Below, piece by piece: positions 1 to 8,980 of a stretch of 64,000 nucleotides of DNA (positions within the stretch are counted from its first letter, which is position 1; each line of letters opens with the position of its first letter). Below the pieces are notes generated by a model that worked only from the letters and a program-made list of their open reading frames with translations, made no database searches and was not told where the DNA came from. The stretch spans positions 1 through 64,000 of the forward strand of contig JAEWCZ010000010.1 of the NCBI GenBank assembly GCA_023390335.1, written 5' to 3'. The stretch is from Bacillota bacterium (GTDB lineage: Bacteria; Bacillota; Clostridia; Acetivibrionales; DSM-1351). The position numbers and the translations under genes were made by a program.

Positions 1-2
1 TT

Positions 3-1544
3 CTTGATGGAAATCAGGCTGCAAAGACTGATAACAATGGTAAATTGACTTCATATATTTATGATGGTTTAGGAAGGCTTACAAGTGAAGCTCCTGGAGG
101 AGAGCCAACTATATCATATACATATGACGATAGTAATAATCGCAGTTCTATGATAGTATCGGAAAGCTATGTAACAACATATGCTTATGATAAGGCTAAC
201 AGGCTACAAGCTGAAACTAAGGCTGAAGGACAGACGTCTCAAGTAACCAGATATAATTACGATGATAACGGAAATACAATCTGCAAAACGACAGAAATCC
301 TTTCACCAGTTACAGACGGTCAAAATACCAGTATTAGTTTATCTGATAGAACCAGTGATGTGACTTTATATGAATATGATGGTTTCAACCAGTTAACGAA
401 AACCACAACTGGGGATGCAACAGTCACTTACACATATAACGGAGATGGCTTGCGGACAAGCAAAGCTGTAAACGGAAATACCATAAGCCACATATGGGAT
501 GGTGACCAGATTGCTTTGGAGCTTGATGGAGCAGGAGCGGTTGCCAACAAGTATGTAAGAGGGATAAACTTAATCTATTCCGAGGACGGGGCAGGTGCAA
601 ATAAAAGGTATTTCCAGTATAATGGACATGGGGATACCACTCAGCTAACCGACACGAGCGGAAATGTTGTAAAGTCTTACGATTATGACGCATTCGGGAA
701 TGAGAAAAATCCAGACGCAAATGATACCAATGTATTTAGATACTGCGGAGAGTACTTTGATAAGGAAACCGGTACTATTTATCTGAGGGCTAGGTATTAT
801 GACCCGACTATTGGACGGTTTATTACTGAGGATAGCTATTGGGGTAAGGATAATGACCCGCTTATGCTAAACCTTTACACATATTGTTATAATGACCCAG
901 TAAATAGATATGACCCAAGTGGGCATGTTGCACCTATAATTGCTGTATTAGCTTATTTAGGTGAAACAGCTGTTGAAACAGCGCCGGATATTCTTTTGGA
1001 TAAGTTGCTGGATGGAGCAGAATTCAGCTGGTGGAAGTCAGCACTTGTAAATTATATATGCAATCTAATTCCAATTCTCGGTGAAACAAAAAAAGGTATT
1101 AAAATAGCGAAAATTGGTGCAAAGTATGGACCTGAAGTTGTTGAGTTTATTGCAAAACATGGAGATAATGCATTGAATTTTGTTGAGAAAAATGGGGTTA
1201 AAGCGTTTTCAGCATATGCAAAAGGCTCAGCAAAAGGCTTGATTGGTAAAGATTTTGAAGATTTTTTAGCAAAAACACTTGAGGGTAGTGGCAGTTTCAA
1301 AATGGGTGGACGTGAGTTTGATGGTGCCATTGGCAACAGATGGTGGGAAGCAAAATCAGGTCAATATTGGGACATGCTTCTATCCTCAAATAAGAACCTT
1401 GAAAAATTTAAATCTGATATGGGTGATAGGCTAAATATAGCTCTTAAAAATAATTCAACTTACGAATTACACTCAAATACAGCAATACCGCAAATAGTAA
1501 AGGATTGGTTGAAAAAAAAAGGAATTCCATATACTGAATGGTAA
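3..1544 (+). CDS. RHS/YD-repeat polymorphic toxin, 5' end outside window
   Basis: The frame is open to the window edge, so this is the C-terminal part of a larger protein. The visible part begins with YD repeats (YIYDGLGRL, YTYDDSNN, YNYDDNGN and so on). It then has the RHS core ending, with RARYYDPTIGRFITEDSYWG and the NRYDPSGH junction at about residue 308. The variable tip that follows has a hydrophobic linker and then GREFDGAIGNRWWEAKSG, a D...ExK arrangement like PD-(D/E)xK nuclease toxins. RHS proteins encapsulate and deliver such tips to competitors; nuclease activity is inferred from the motif only. The stop is followed 16 bases later by an immunity-type gene with a strong RBS. A run of nine A lies near the 3' end. 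Confidence 0.85.
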   Translation, partial: LDGNQAAKTDNNGKLTSYIYDGLGRLTSEAPGGEPTISYTYDDSNNRSSMIVSESYVTTYAYDKANRLQAETKAEGQTSQVTRYNYDDNGNTICKTTEILSPVTDGQNTSISLSDRTSDVTLYEYDGFNQLTKTTTGDATVTYTYNGDGLRTSKAVNGNTISHIWDGDQIALELDGAGAVANKYVRGINLIYSEDGAGANKRYFQYNGHGDTTQLTDTSGNVVKSYDYDAFGNEKNPDANDTNVFRYCGEYFDKETGTIYLRARYYDPTIGRFITEDSYWGKDNDPLMLNLYTYCYNDPVNRYDPSGHVAPIIAVLAYLGETAVETAPDILLDKLLDGAEFSWWKSALVNYICNLIPILGETKKGIKIAKIGAKYGPEVVEFIAKHGDNALNFVEKNGVKAFSAYAKGSAKGLIGKDFEDFLAKTLEGSGSFKMGGREFDGAIGNRWWEAKSGQYWDMLLSSNKNLEKFKSDMGDRLNIALKNNSTYELHSNTAIPQIVKDWLKKKGIPYTEW

Positions 1545-1559
1545 AAGGAGGGTGATTTA

Positions 1560-2009
1560 ATGTCGGTATCTGCTTCAATTGATATAATGTTAGTAAACAA
1601 AAACAAAATTGCTGTTTCTCCTGTAATGGTCATTAAGCAACTAATTAATTATGGATGGACATTAAATGATAATGGATATACTACTTATTTGCCTCTTGAC
1701 GATGACGATAATTACAATTGGACACAAGAAAGTATTGGTGAAGAATCGTTGATGGCAATTATTAGCCAAAAGGAGCTAAAAAGAGAAGTTGTCGGTTTGG
1801 CTATGACATGGGAGCATACTGGAATTGGAGGAGCTTTTTTGGCTCGAATAGATGGAAGTGTATCTGTTAATCTGACAATTAACAGAAAATGTATTGAGCT
1901 TTCTGAAAATAAGTTCACTGATGTTAATTGGTATTTGCATAAACTTTTATTTGCATTTGACAATACAGAATTCAGTATAGAGACATTTTCCTTTGAAGAG
2001 CATGTATAG
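1560..2009 (+). CDS. putative immunity protein for the upstream RHS toxin
   Basis: A 149-residue soluble protein with no signal peptide or membrane segment. It starts at an ATG preceded by AAAGGAGGGTG, immediately after the RHS toxin stop, which is the standard position for a cognate immunity gene. I do not recognise the family. The sequence is acidic in the middle (LPLDDDDNYNW) and at the end, as expected of an inhibitor of a basic nuclease tip. The immunity role is inferred from position; a cytoplasmic location fits a nuclease target. Confidence 0.6.
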   Translation: MSVSASIDIMLVNKNKIAVSPVMVIKQLINYGWTLNDNGYTTYLPLDDDDNYNWTQESIGEESLMAIISQKELKREVVGLAMTWEHTGIGGAFLARIDGSVSVNLTINRKCIELSENKFTDVNWYLHKLLFAFDNTEFSIETFSFEEHV

Positions 2010-2163
2010 AAGTACCATGTTAAACTGCTTATGGATTATTTATGCTTATAAAACTTCAAAAGACTTAATTTGTTAAGATTTGTAAGAACAAAGACCGCAC
2101 ATCATTTTTAACTGGATTAGCCTTTGCTCTTAATTTAAGATGGATTCAAATAGTGGTAGGAGG

Positions 2164-2413
2164 GTAAGCGTCAAAGCAATCTACACCTCCACAGAATGTT
2201 ATATAGCATCTTAAACTAAACCCAATGAGTCAGAAACTAGACTCAGTTAAACGAACCAATGAGGAATGGGTTAAATTGTTTGAACAGCAACGCATGAATG
2301 GTCACACACTGAAAGCGTGGTGTGCAGAGAATAATATTAGTCTCTCTACAATGTTAGATAGGATTTTATCCAAGTGCGTAGAAATAATGCGTGATGCCCA
2401 GTGGGACAATTAA
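2164..2413 (+). mobile_element. IS66-family left-end remnant with truncated TnpA-like ORF
   Basis: Position 2164 begins GTAAGCGTCAAAGC, the start typical of IS66-family terminal repeats. An ORF from 2225 (62 residues) follows, and its first 40 residues (RTNEEWVKLFEQQRMNGHT, LKAWCAENNISLSTM) match the small IS66 accessory protein TnpA. After that the homology ends abruptly and the last 20 residues are unrelated. No TnpB or TnpC follows. This is therefore a left-end scrap of an IS66 element joined to other DNA, possibly the 3' end of a lost immunity gene, because a terminator hairpin used elsewhere in the island follows directly. Confidence 0.6.
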
Positions 2414-2428
2414 GGCTTCTTCATGTAC

Positions 2429-2466
2429 AAGGTCACACAGTTTCGGCTGATGTGGCCTTGCTTTTT
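2429..2466 (+). terminator. intrinsic terminator, island-type hairpin copy 1
   Basis: Nine-base arms AAGGTCACA (2429-2437) and TGTGGCCTT (2451-2459) pair fully, with one G-T pair, around a 13-base loop and are followed by CTTTTT. The same hairpin, loop included, recurs at 8948 and in a diverged form at 11912. Confidence 0.75.
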
Positions 2467-2550
2467 GCCTCTAAATACTATAGTAAATACAAAATTTGTA
2501 TAAATGAATTTACATTGTAAACTCGATAGCGAATGACTCACCTATAGATT

Positions 2551-2919
2551 CATGCGCAGGAAAGCAAGGCATCAGCCCGTGATAAGGCCAAATTGGTAGC
2601 GGAAGAACTAAAGTCAATGAAACTAAGAGAGGCAGCTAAAAAATTGGAAGATGGAATTGAAGAAACTCTTACTTATATGGAATTTCCTTATGAGCATTGG
2701 ACAAGAATCCGCACAAACAATACAATCGAAAGCCTGAACAGGGAAATTCGCCGTCGGACTAGAGTAGTTGGCACTTTCCCCGACGGAAATTCAGCCTTAA
2801 TGCTGGCATGTGCCCGACTACGGCACGTTGCAGGTACACAATGGGGTAGCAAGAAGTATCTGAACATGAAGCATTTAGAAAACAGGGATTCTGATGAGTC
2901 CGATTTCATAGCAGGTTAA
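2551..2919 (+). pseudogene. IS256-family (mutator) transposase, C-terminal remnant
   Basis: The frame is open from about 2551 and encodes HAQESKASARDKAK followed by KLEDGIEETLTYMEFP, HWTRIRTNNTIESLNREIRR and the GTFPDGNSALMLACARLRH block. These are the strongly conserved C-terminal end of IS256-type DDE transposases, including the last catalytic-domain helices. The N-terminal two thirds, including the first catalytic aspartates, are absent, so it cannot be active. The C-terminus itself is intact (stop at 2917-2919). It lies between toxin cassettes and marks a past insertion and deletion. Confidence 0.8.
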
Positions 2920-2949
2920 CTTATTTCTACCATATGGCTAAATCTGAAT

Positions 2950-3864
2950 TTGCGAAAAATACTTGACGGTACCCGGTATGTAACAGCCTTACTAACAGCA
3001 GATGGAAAAATAGTAGCAAGCTACTACTACGATGCATTTGGAACAGTACTGGAAAAGAACGAGAACAAGGGTAACAATAACCCATACCGCTACGCAGGAT
3101 ATGTATTGCATATGGTTGTTTTGGGAGTAAAACAGAGGATGCGGTTAATGCTTTCAAAGATAAATATGGGCTAGGGAATACGGGTAAAAATGAAGGTGTT
3201 GTTGGTGGTACAACCTGGGCTAAAATTGAAGAAGAACTCTCAAAGAAGAATAAATCCAGTGGAGGAAGTGGTTCATGAACAACTGAGCATAAAGATTCAC
3301 AAAGCGTTACTCGCAAAAAAGACAATAACAATGTTGATACTTCTGGTGTAAAAGTAACGTATTATGCAACAGCTAACACAACGGTGCTTTCAAACTATAC
3401 ATTAAACCTTACTAAAACTCTTGCAGCAGAATCTGGAAATGATACAATTGTTATAACACGAACGATAGCAACTCCAGATTCCCAAGTAAAGAGCTATGTA
3501 TAATAATTTACAAAATACTGGTGCAGCAGCACAAAAGAAGATATATGGAGCTGCCGGAGATAAGGTCATTGATGAATATAGTAAGGGTAAAAAAGCTGGT
3601 AAAAGTGAAGCAGAAATAAAAGCTGATATGGTTAAGAAATTAGTCGAGGTAGGGCCATCTAACGTTAGTAAACATTGTTATACACCAGAACAGTATAAAG
3701 AATTAAATACATTTGATGTAAACTATGACAAATTAGATGATCCCAAAGCCTTCCAGAATAAGTTGAACGAAGCTCAGAAGGATGGTTTATTAAAGTTTAT
3801 ATTTGGAAATGGTTGCTTTCACATCCAAGTATATCAAAGAAAGGAACAGTTTAGGAGGCGAGTC
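2950..3864 (+). pseudogene. displaced RHS tip: RHS core scrap, peptidoglycan-binding domain and M15-like peptidase, frameshifted
   Basis: Three reading-frame segments make up one ancestral toxin end. At 2950-3110 is an RHS core scrap (YYYDAFGTVLEKNENKG, YRYAGYV). In another frame, from 3117, comes a peptidoglycan-binding-type repeat (AVNAFKDKYGLGNTGKNEG, VVGGTTWAKI) with an in-frame TGA at 3276. It continues to TRTIATPDSQVKSY and then shifts frame at about 3496 to MYNNLQNTGAAAQKKIYGAA. The last part has the M15 carboxypeptidase-like pattern: SKH, then NTFDVNY, then FHIQV, which supplies a His, Asp, His zinc set. Two lesions, one stop and one frameshift, make it silent as written. The final segment has no stop before the next gene. 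Confidence 0.65.
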
Positions 3865-4647
3865 ATGAAGATTATTAGAAAGCTATTATTATCAGTAATA
3901 TTTATAGTGGTATGTGCGCAGATATCAGGATGTGGTACAGGCGTAAATACTGCTTCAAATAGTACGAAAAGTTTTGGTAGTACAAGTGGGAATACTTCTG
4001 AAACAAGTAAAATAAGTGCAACAAGTAGTACATCAACCCATATAGAACCAAGTGTACCAAACTTAAGTGGCTCGAGTAGCGCTGCTTCTACAAGTACAAC
4101 GAGTGAAAAGAGTCAAACAAATACTTCTGATATCAAAAGTATTTCAAGTGAGGACTTTGATGTATATTATAAAGATATAATTATAAATGGTAAAACTTCA
4201 TTGGATGTTCTATCACAGAAATTAAGTTTTAAACCTGTGGAAGAAGATAATGAAACTACGGTAATTAGGGCAGCAGGGCTAAACAAAGGTACGTATTATT
4301 TTTGGTATCAAGTTTCATATCCCAATAAGGAGCATCCGGAAATAATATATGACTACCTATATAATGCTACAAAAAAATCAGGGCGTATTGTTTCAATTGA
4401 TTTAAAAAATGCTCATACAAAGAGGGGTATTACTGTTGGAGATACGCTTAAGAAAATTAAGCTGGCATACGGTAAATTTGAATCTAACTATGATAGCGAA
4501 ACTACAGAGTACATAGATTTTGTACAAAACAATAATACGCTTACTTTTATATATGAAAAAAATTCAATGAAAGTAATAAGTATAAACATTGATTATAACT
4601 CTAATAAAGCAATGGAGGAAATGGATATAACAGGCTTGGAGGATTGA
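3865..4647 (+). CDS. putative immunity lipoprotein
   Basis: The start is at 3865, where ATG follows TTTAGGAGGCGAGTC; the same frame is open further upstream into the broken toxin, but the RBS and the signal peptide decide this start. It encodes 260 residues. The N-terminus MKIIRKLLLSVIFIVVCAQ ends in the lipobox ISGC, so it should be lipid-anchored outside the membrane. A Ser/Thr-rich linker (about residues 30-90) leads to a globular domain with no family I recognise. Its place directly after a peptidoglycan-peptidase-like tip suggests immunity on the outer face, where such a toxin would act. Confidence 0.65.
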   Translation: MKIIRKLLLSVIFIVVCAQISGCGTGVNTASNSTKSFGSTSGNTSETSKISATSSTSTHIEPSVPNLSGSSSAASTSTTSEKSQTNTSDIKSISSEDFDVYYKDIIINGKTSLDVLSQKLSFKPVEEDNETTVIRAAGLNKGTYYFWYQVSYPNKEHPEIIYDYLYNATKKSGRIVSIDLKNAHTKRGITVGDTLKKIKLAYGKFESNYDSETTEYIDFVQNNNTLTFIYEKNSMKVISINIDYNSNKAMEEMDITGLED

Positions 4648-5106
4648 TTCTGTCTAAATACCATAAGTATATCTCTTGTGGCTCCGAAGCTGAAAAACAG
4701 CCAGGAGCATACAACTTATACCTGTACAACTATGATTGGAAAATCTGATATTGGTATCAGCTTTATTAAGGCTGTGCTGTTCCTATCTGGCTGTAATGCA
4801 GGGCACCTTACTTATAAACATACAAATCTGGCATCGCAATTTGCCAAGAATGTTAAAGGTGGAAAAGTTCTAGCCAGTGATGGAACAGACTGGAATGGCG
4901 GGAGTGGATGCTTTGGTCTTGGAGCTTGGAAATATGAATCAAAAGGTGATAAAACATGGGTTAAAACATGGAACAAAAAGACACCTAAAAGTACAAGGCA
5001 AAACGAGGGTTGGTTAGTCTACCAATATAAAGGTGGAAATCTACATGTATCAAAGAGTTTGGGTAGAAAACTTACCTTAAGCCAAATGCTGGATAAATTA
5101 AAATAA
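4648..5106 (+). pseudogene. orphan toxin tip with caspase-like/CHAT-like SGCNAGH motif, lacking a start
   Basis: The frame is open from just after the lipoprotein stop, with a GTG at 4678 but no convincing RBS. It encodes AVLFLSGCNAGHLTYKHTN followed by FAKNVKGGKVLASDGT. A hydrophobic strand ending in GCNAG/H, then a helix and an ASDG loop, is the pattern around the catalytic cysteine of CHAT or clostripain-like cysteine peptidases used as polymorphic-toxin tips. The upstream part that should carry the catalytic histidine and the RHS core is missing. I read it as a displaced, unexpressed tip; the activity is inferred from the motif. Confidence 0.5.
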
Positions 5107-5120
5107 GGTAGAGTGATATT

Positions 5121-5591
5121 ATGTTTCAAGGGAAGAAATATATCATTATAGTTGTAAGTATAATAGTTTTAATTGGAATAATTGTAACTGTTTACATTCT
5201 TAAAAAAAATGACCCACTTGAAATAGTTGAGGAAACACTCAAGATAAAACTGTCTGATTCAGTAAAAGTTCAAAATTTTACTTACTACAATGAAGGGGAC
5301 TATTATGAAGTAAAAATACTTCTTACTGAAGAAAGTCTATCAGATATGGAAAATCAGCTTAACAGAGTTTTTTCTGGTAAGAAAGCTTCAAAACAAGATA
5401 TTAAGGATATGCCTAATTTCGGCAGTACCTGTCCGTGGTGGGATTTAGATGAAAAGAGCATAATAACAGCATATCATACATTTGTAAGTAGCGAGATAAA
5501 ATGGTTTAAATCATCTCCTGACGCACACGGGGTTTGGGCATTTATAACTAAGGGAAAAGATGGAAAGCACTATTTATATATTTCATACTAA
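5121..5591 (+). CDS. membrane-anchored putative immunity protein
   Basis: A 156-residue protein that starts 15 bases after the orphan tip with GGTAGAG upstream. Residues 6-27 form one strong transmembrane helix (YIIIVVSIIVLIGIIVTVYI) followed by lysines, giving an N-in topology with the C-terminal 125 residues outside. The outer domain (VQNFTYYNEGDYYEVKILL, FGSTCPWWDL, HYLYISY) belongs to no family I can name. Position and topology suggest immunity against an extracytoplasmic toxin. Confidence 0.55.
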   Translation: MFQGKKYIIIVVSIIVLIGIIVTVYILKKNDPLEIVEETLKIKLSDSVKVQNFTYYNEGDYYEVKILLTEESLSDMENQLNRVFSGKKASKQDIKDMPNFGSTCPWWDLDEKSIITAYHTFVSSEIKWFKSSPDAHGVWAFITKGKDGKHYLYISY

Positions 5592-6024
5592 TTAATTAAC
5601 ATCCTGTTCTTTGAATGCTGCTTTATTAATTTTCCTTCGCTCTGTCACATCGAAGCCTTCGTTAATAAAAAATGAAATAACAGCCATACGTAAAGATAAA
5701 TATAGTAATTATACTGAACTCCCGACATCTGAACCTCAGACATACGACAGGTATATTGAGATTGAATTGGGTGCCAGTAAAGGGCAAAAAATGCTTGACT
5801 ATGCTAATGCTACATATACTGATAAAACAGGTTCATATCAATTGTTTACACATAATTGCGTTCAAGTTGCTGGACAAATACTTGAGGCAGGAGGTGTAAA
5901 TTTTGGTGGCCCTCCCCCTTATAATAATGTCCCCAATACTGCATTTAAGTGGGGAATGTTAAAGGCAATTTTTAATGACTGGGAAATTAAGAATATATCG
6001 AAAAATCCTATACACTTATATTAA
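5592..6024 (+). pseudogene. orphan toxin tip, papain/NlpC-like NC motif
   Basis: The readable frame 5611-6024 has no good RBS, and its first 25 residues look unnatural. The conserved part is YQLFTHNCVQVAGQILEAGG, a strand ending in Asn-Cys followed by a helix, as in papain-fold toxins where the Cys is the nucleophile. It then has a PPPYNNVPNTAFKW tail. The upstream half of the domain and the RHS delivery module are missing, so this is a displaced tip. The family assignment is tentative. The downstream gene overlaps nothing and starts 16 bases later. Confidence 0.45.
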
Positions 6025-6040
6025 TTATGGAGGACTTCTT

Positions 6041-6964
6041 ATGAAGAGAAGAGTGTTATTAATATCTATTTTAGTAGTGATAATTTTCATAGTTTGTTTT
6101 GTTTTTATAGTTAATAGAACGAACAAACTTAATTTAAGCCAACTTAATGGCGATTTACTAATAGAGGATATAATAGATGAAAAAAATTATACTTTTGGTG
6201 CTTTTAGTTACAAAACTTCTAGTGGTGATATAAGACTTATCTTTAACGAGGATTATTTTACCACTTATTGCTTTAATCAAGATAAGTCTAAAATTTTATT
6301 GGTTAAATATATCGAAAATCCATCATTTAATGATTTTGTGATTTACGAATATAATATACAAACTAAAAGATTATCGGGAATTGTTAAGTATAAAGAATCA
6401 AAACAGAATGAATCCTCAACAGTTCATTTTAGTAATGTTAAATACATACCTGAGCATCATAAAATCAGTTACATAAGGTTTGGTCAATTATATGTGCATG
6501 ATATAGATACAGAAAGCGATACTTTAATAACTGAAATTGATGATTGTTCAAATTACAGTTGGTCAAACGATGGAAATGAATTAATTTTCTCAAATAATAA
6601 TGAAATACAAGTTTTAGATATTTCTTCTGCGAATAAACTATCTGCAACCGATTTTCAAGGGGAGTCACCAATTTATTCTAAAGATGAAAAGTATATAGCA
6701 TATCTAGACGGAGATAATCTTAAACATTGCTTGAAAGTAAGAGATACTGTAACAGGAGAAGAATGGTCTTATACTACGAATGATATAGTAGTTAACTATG
6801 TATTTTCGCCTGATAATAAAGATTTAGCAATTGTAGAAAAAAATACTGGACTATTCAACTCTGGTGCTCATGTTTCAGGTCATATAAAGGTATGGGACTT
6901 CAAGAATTCTGCCTTTGGTACATTAATAAAACATTATGAAAGCAATACAATCGATTGGAAATAA
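6041..6964 (+). CDS. membrane-anchored WD40/TolB-like putative immunity protein
   Basis: ATG at 6041 follows ATGGAGGACTTCTT and encodes 307 residues. The frame is open 66 bases further upstream, but that part lacks an RBS. An N-terminal helix (LLISILVVIIFIVCFVFIV) is followed by repeated short beta blades such as YSWSNDGNELIFS, IYSKDEKYIAYLDG and YVFSPDNKDLAIVE. That repeat is typical of TolB-like or WD40-type beta-propellers. The propeller should lie outside the membrane. It follows a cysteine-hydrolase-like toxin tip, so extracellular immunity is the best guess; no enzymatic residues are evident. Confidence 0.6.
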   Translation: MKRRVLLISILVVIIFIVCFVFIVNRTNKLNLSQLNGDLLIEDIIDEKNYTFGAFSYKTSSGDIRLIFNEDYFTTYCFNQDKSKILLVKYIENPSFNDFVIYEYNIQTKRLSGIVKYKESKQNESSTVHFSNVKYIPEHHKISYIRFGQLYVHDIDTESDTLITEIDDCSNYSWSNDGNELIFSNNNEIQVLDISSANKLSATDFQGESPIYSKDEKYIAYLDGDNLKHCLKVRDTVTGEEWSYTTNDIVVNYVFSPDNKDLAIVEKNTGLFNSGAHVSGHIKVWDFKNSAFGTLIKHYESNTIDWK

Positions 6965-6986
6965 AAAAGCAATATAATTAATTTAA

Positions 6987-8528
6987 AATCAACTCGCTTC
7001 AGAAAACGGTGTATTAACCAGAAGCCTGTACGAAGCAGACAAAGTAATATTAGAGACAGATAAAAATGGTAAAGAAACAGCCCGAAACATATATGGTACA
7101 AACCTGATAAGCAGGACAGTAACCACAACAGAAAACGGAACAACCCAAAAAGACCAGTATAACTACATGTACAACGGTCATGCAGATGTAACAGCCTTAC
7201 TAACAGCGGATGGAACAATAGTAGCAAGCTACTACTATGATGCATTTGGAACAGTACTGGAAAAGAACGAGAACAAAGGCATCAACAACCCATACCGCTA
7301 TGCAGGATATGTGTTCGACAACGCAACAAGCCTGTACTATCTTAATGCAAGGTACTATGACAGTAAAATAGCAAGATTCATGAGTGAGGATACATATACA
7401 GGAGAAGATAATGACCCGCTGAGTTTGAATTTGTATACTTATTGTCATAATGAGCCTGTGATGTATTATGACCCGAGTGGGCATTTTGCTTTCACATTGG
7501 GGGGAATTATTAAATCAATTACTAGCTCAGTGCCGAAAGAAATTCCAGTGCCGGCAATTGGTGCAAATATATTAGGACTAACATTGCTTTTTACTTTTAC
7601 TCCACAAAATACTGTTACCACTGAACAGGAACAGGCGGAACTTGAAAAATATAAAGCAACTCAAACCGGAAATACTACACCCTATGTTTACACTATGCCT
7701 AGCCATACTGTGAGCGTTCCTACAACATATAGTAAACCTACACAGACATGGACGCCTAATACTGATGTAAAGCCGGCAGTTAATGGCCAATATACAGTTA
7801 AGCCTGGTGATACATTAGAGGTTATAGCGAAAGCCAATGGTACTACAGTTGATGAAATTGCCAAGATAAACAATATCTCTAACCCTAATAAGATAACTTC
7901 CGGTCAAAAGCTAAAAATGCCACAGGCATGGGTGGCTAATACAAGTGTAACACCAGCAACTAATGGCCAATATACAGTTAAATATGGTGATACGTTGTCG
8001 GTTATTGCAAAAGCTAATGGTACTACAGTCGAAAATATAGTTAAGGCAAATAATATTTCCGACCCTAATAAAATATACGCCGGACAAAAGATAAACATAC
8101 CTCAAAATGGTGGTAGCCCAAGTTCGAATAACAATAATAATAAAAATAAGGCTAATGAAATAACCAAAATGGTTATTAAAGAGATTGTTAAAGAGACAGT
8201 GAAAGAAGTGGTAGGCGAGGGAACGAGTAATACTACTGTTCCCAAAAATCGTTTAGAATTGAATAAGGAACTAACAAATAAAGGATTTAATTGTAAGGGT
8301 ACTACAGAAGGTGGATATGTTGAATATAAACATACTGATGGAACCACAGTGTGGGTACGTCCTGATGGAGAAATAATTACTGTAAAAAAAGAGTGGTTAC
8401 CAGATGGGTCGAAAAAAGTACCAGTAAGATATAATTGGGATGGTACTCCAGTAAAAGAAGGAGGACATAACACTGGAGAATTTGTTGAAAAAATTGATGA
8501 TGCCACGTTCTTACCTCCTAAAAAATAA
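6987..8528 (+). pseudogene. 5'-truncated RHS protein with two LysM domains and a C-terminal toxin tip
   Basis: RHS homology starts abruptly at about 6987 (SENGVLTRSLYEADKV), just after stops in the same frame. It continues through YYYDAFGTVLEKNENKG, LNARYYDSKIARFMSEDTY and the YYDPSGH junction. The first ATG (7167) lies inside the core and lacks an RBS. After the junction come a hydrophobic stretch, two LysM repeats (YTVKPGDTLEVIAKANGT and YTVKYGDTLSVIAKANGT, about 60 residues apart) and an N/K-rich linker. The tip has VEYKHTDGTTVWVRPDGE and VPVRYNWDGTPVKEGGHN. The tip is intact and resembles a polymorphic-toxin domain whose type I cannot name with confidence. Without a start region the cassette is probably silent. 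Confidence 0.7.
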
Positions 8529-8549
8529 AGTATGAAAGAGAGATATATT

Positions 8550-8933
8550 ATGGGTAATGTTTTTTCAAATGTAAGTATAGATAACATGAATTTTATTAAC
8601 GGAAAACATGATATCAAATTTGAATTTATTGATTCATATAAAGATAGTAATAAATCCTGTGGTGATATAATTTGTAAGAACATTTTTATATTTAAAATGG
8701 ATACTGCTTTTGAAGATGATGAATTTTGTTTTCCTTGCTTTATATGTGATGTCACTTCTACCAAGCTTGAAAAAAGTGATGTTGGATTAAAATTAAAGGA
8801 ATTAAAGTATGGATATAAATATTTAGATGGACTTGCTATTCCAAAGAGTGAAGAATATCACTTAGTTAGAATGGAAGGTGGAGAAGTAGATATTTCAATA
8901 TTATGTGGGAAGGTAGAGATAAATAAACCATAG
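8550..8933 (+). CDS. putative soluble immunity protein
   Basis: The start at 8550 is chosen because GAAAGAGAG precedes it; an in-frame ATG at 8532 overlaps that RBS. The product has 127 residues, no membrane segment, and several acidic patches (TAFEDDEFCF, MEGGEVDIS). The family is not recognised. It begins 21 bases after the LysM-RHS toxin and is followed at once by a terminator, so it is most likely the immunity partner of that tip. A soluble form would suit a toxin that acts in the cytoplasm. Confidence 0.55.
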   Translation: MGNVFSNVSIDNMNFINGKHDIKFEFIDSYKDSNKSCGDIICKNIFIFKMDTAFEDDEFCFPCFICDVTSTKLEKSDVGLKLKELKYGYKYLDGLAIPKSEEYHLVRMEGGEVDISILCGKVEINKP

Positions 8934-8947
8934 GCTAGATTTTATGA

Positions 8948-8980
8948 AAGGTTACACAGTTTCGGCTGATGTGGCCTTTT
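8948..8980 (+). terminator. intrinsic terminator, island-type hairpin copy 2
   Basis: Arms AAGGTTACA (8948-8956) and TGTGGCCTT (8970-8978) enclose the same 13-base loop as the copy at 2429. A short T run follows. It ends the LysM-RHS toxin/immunity cassette. Confidence 0.7.
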
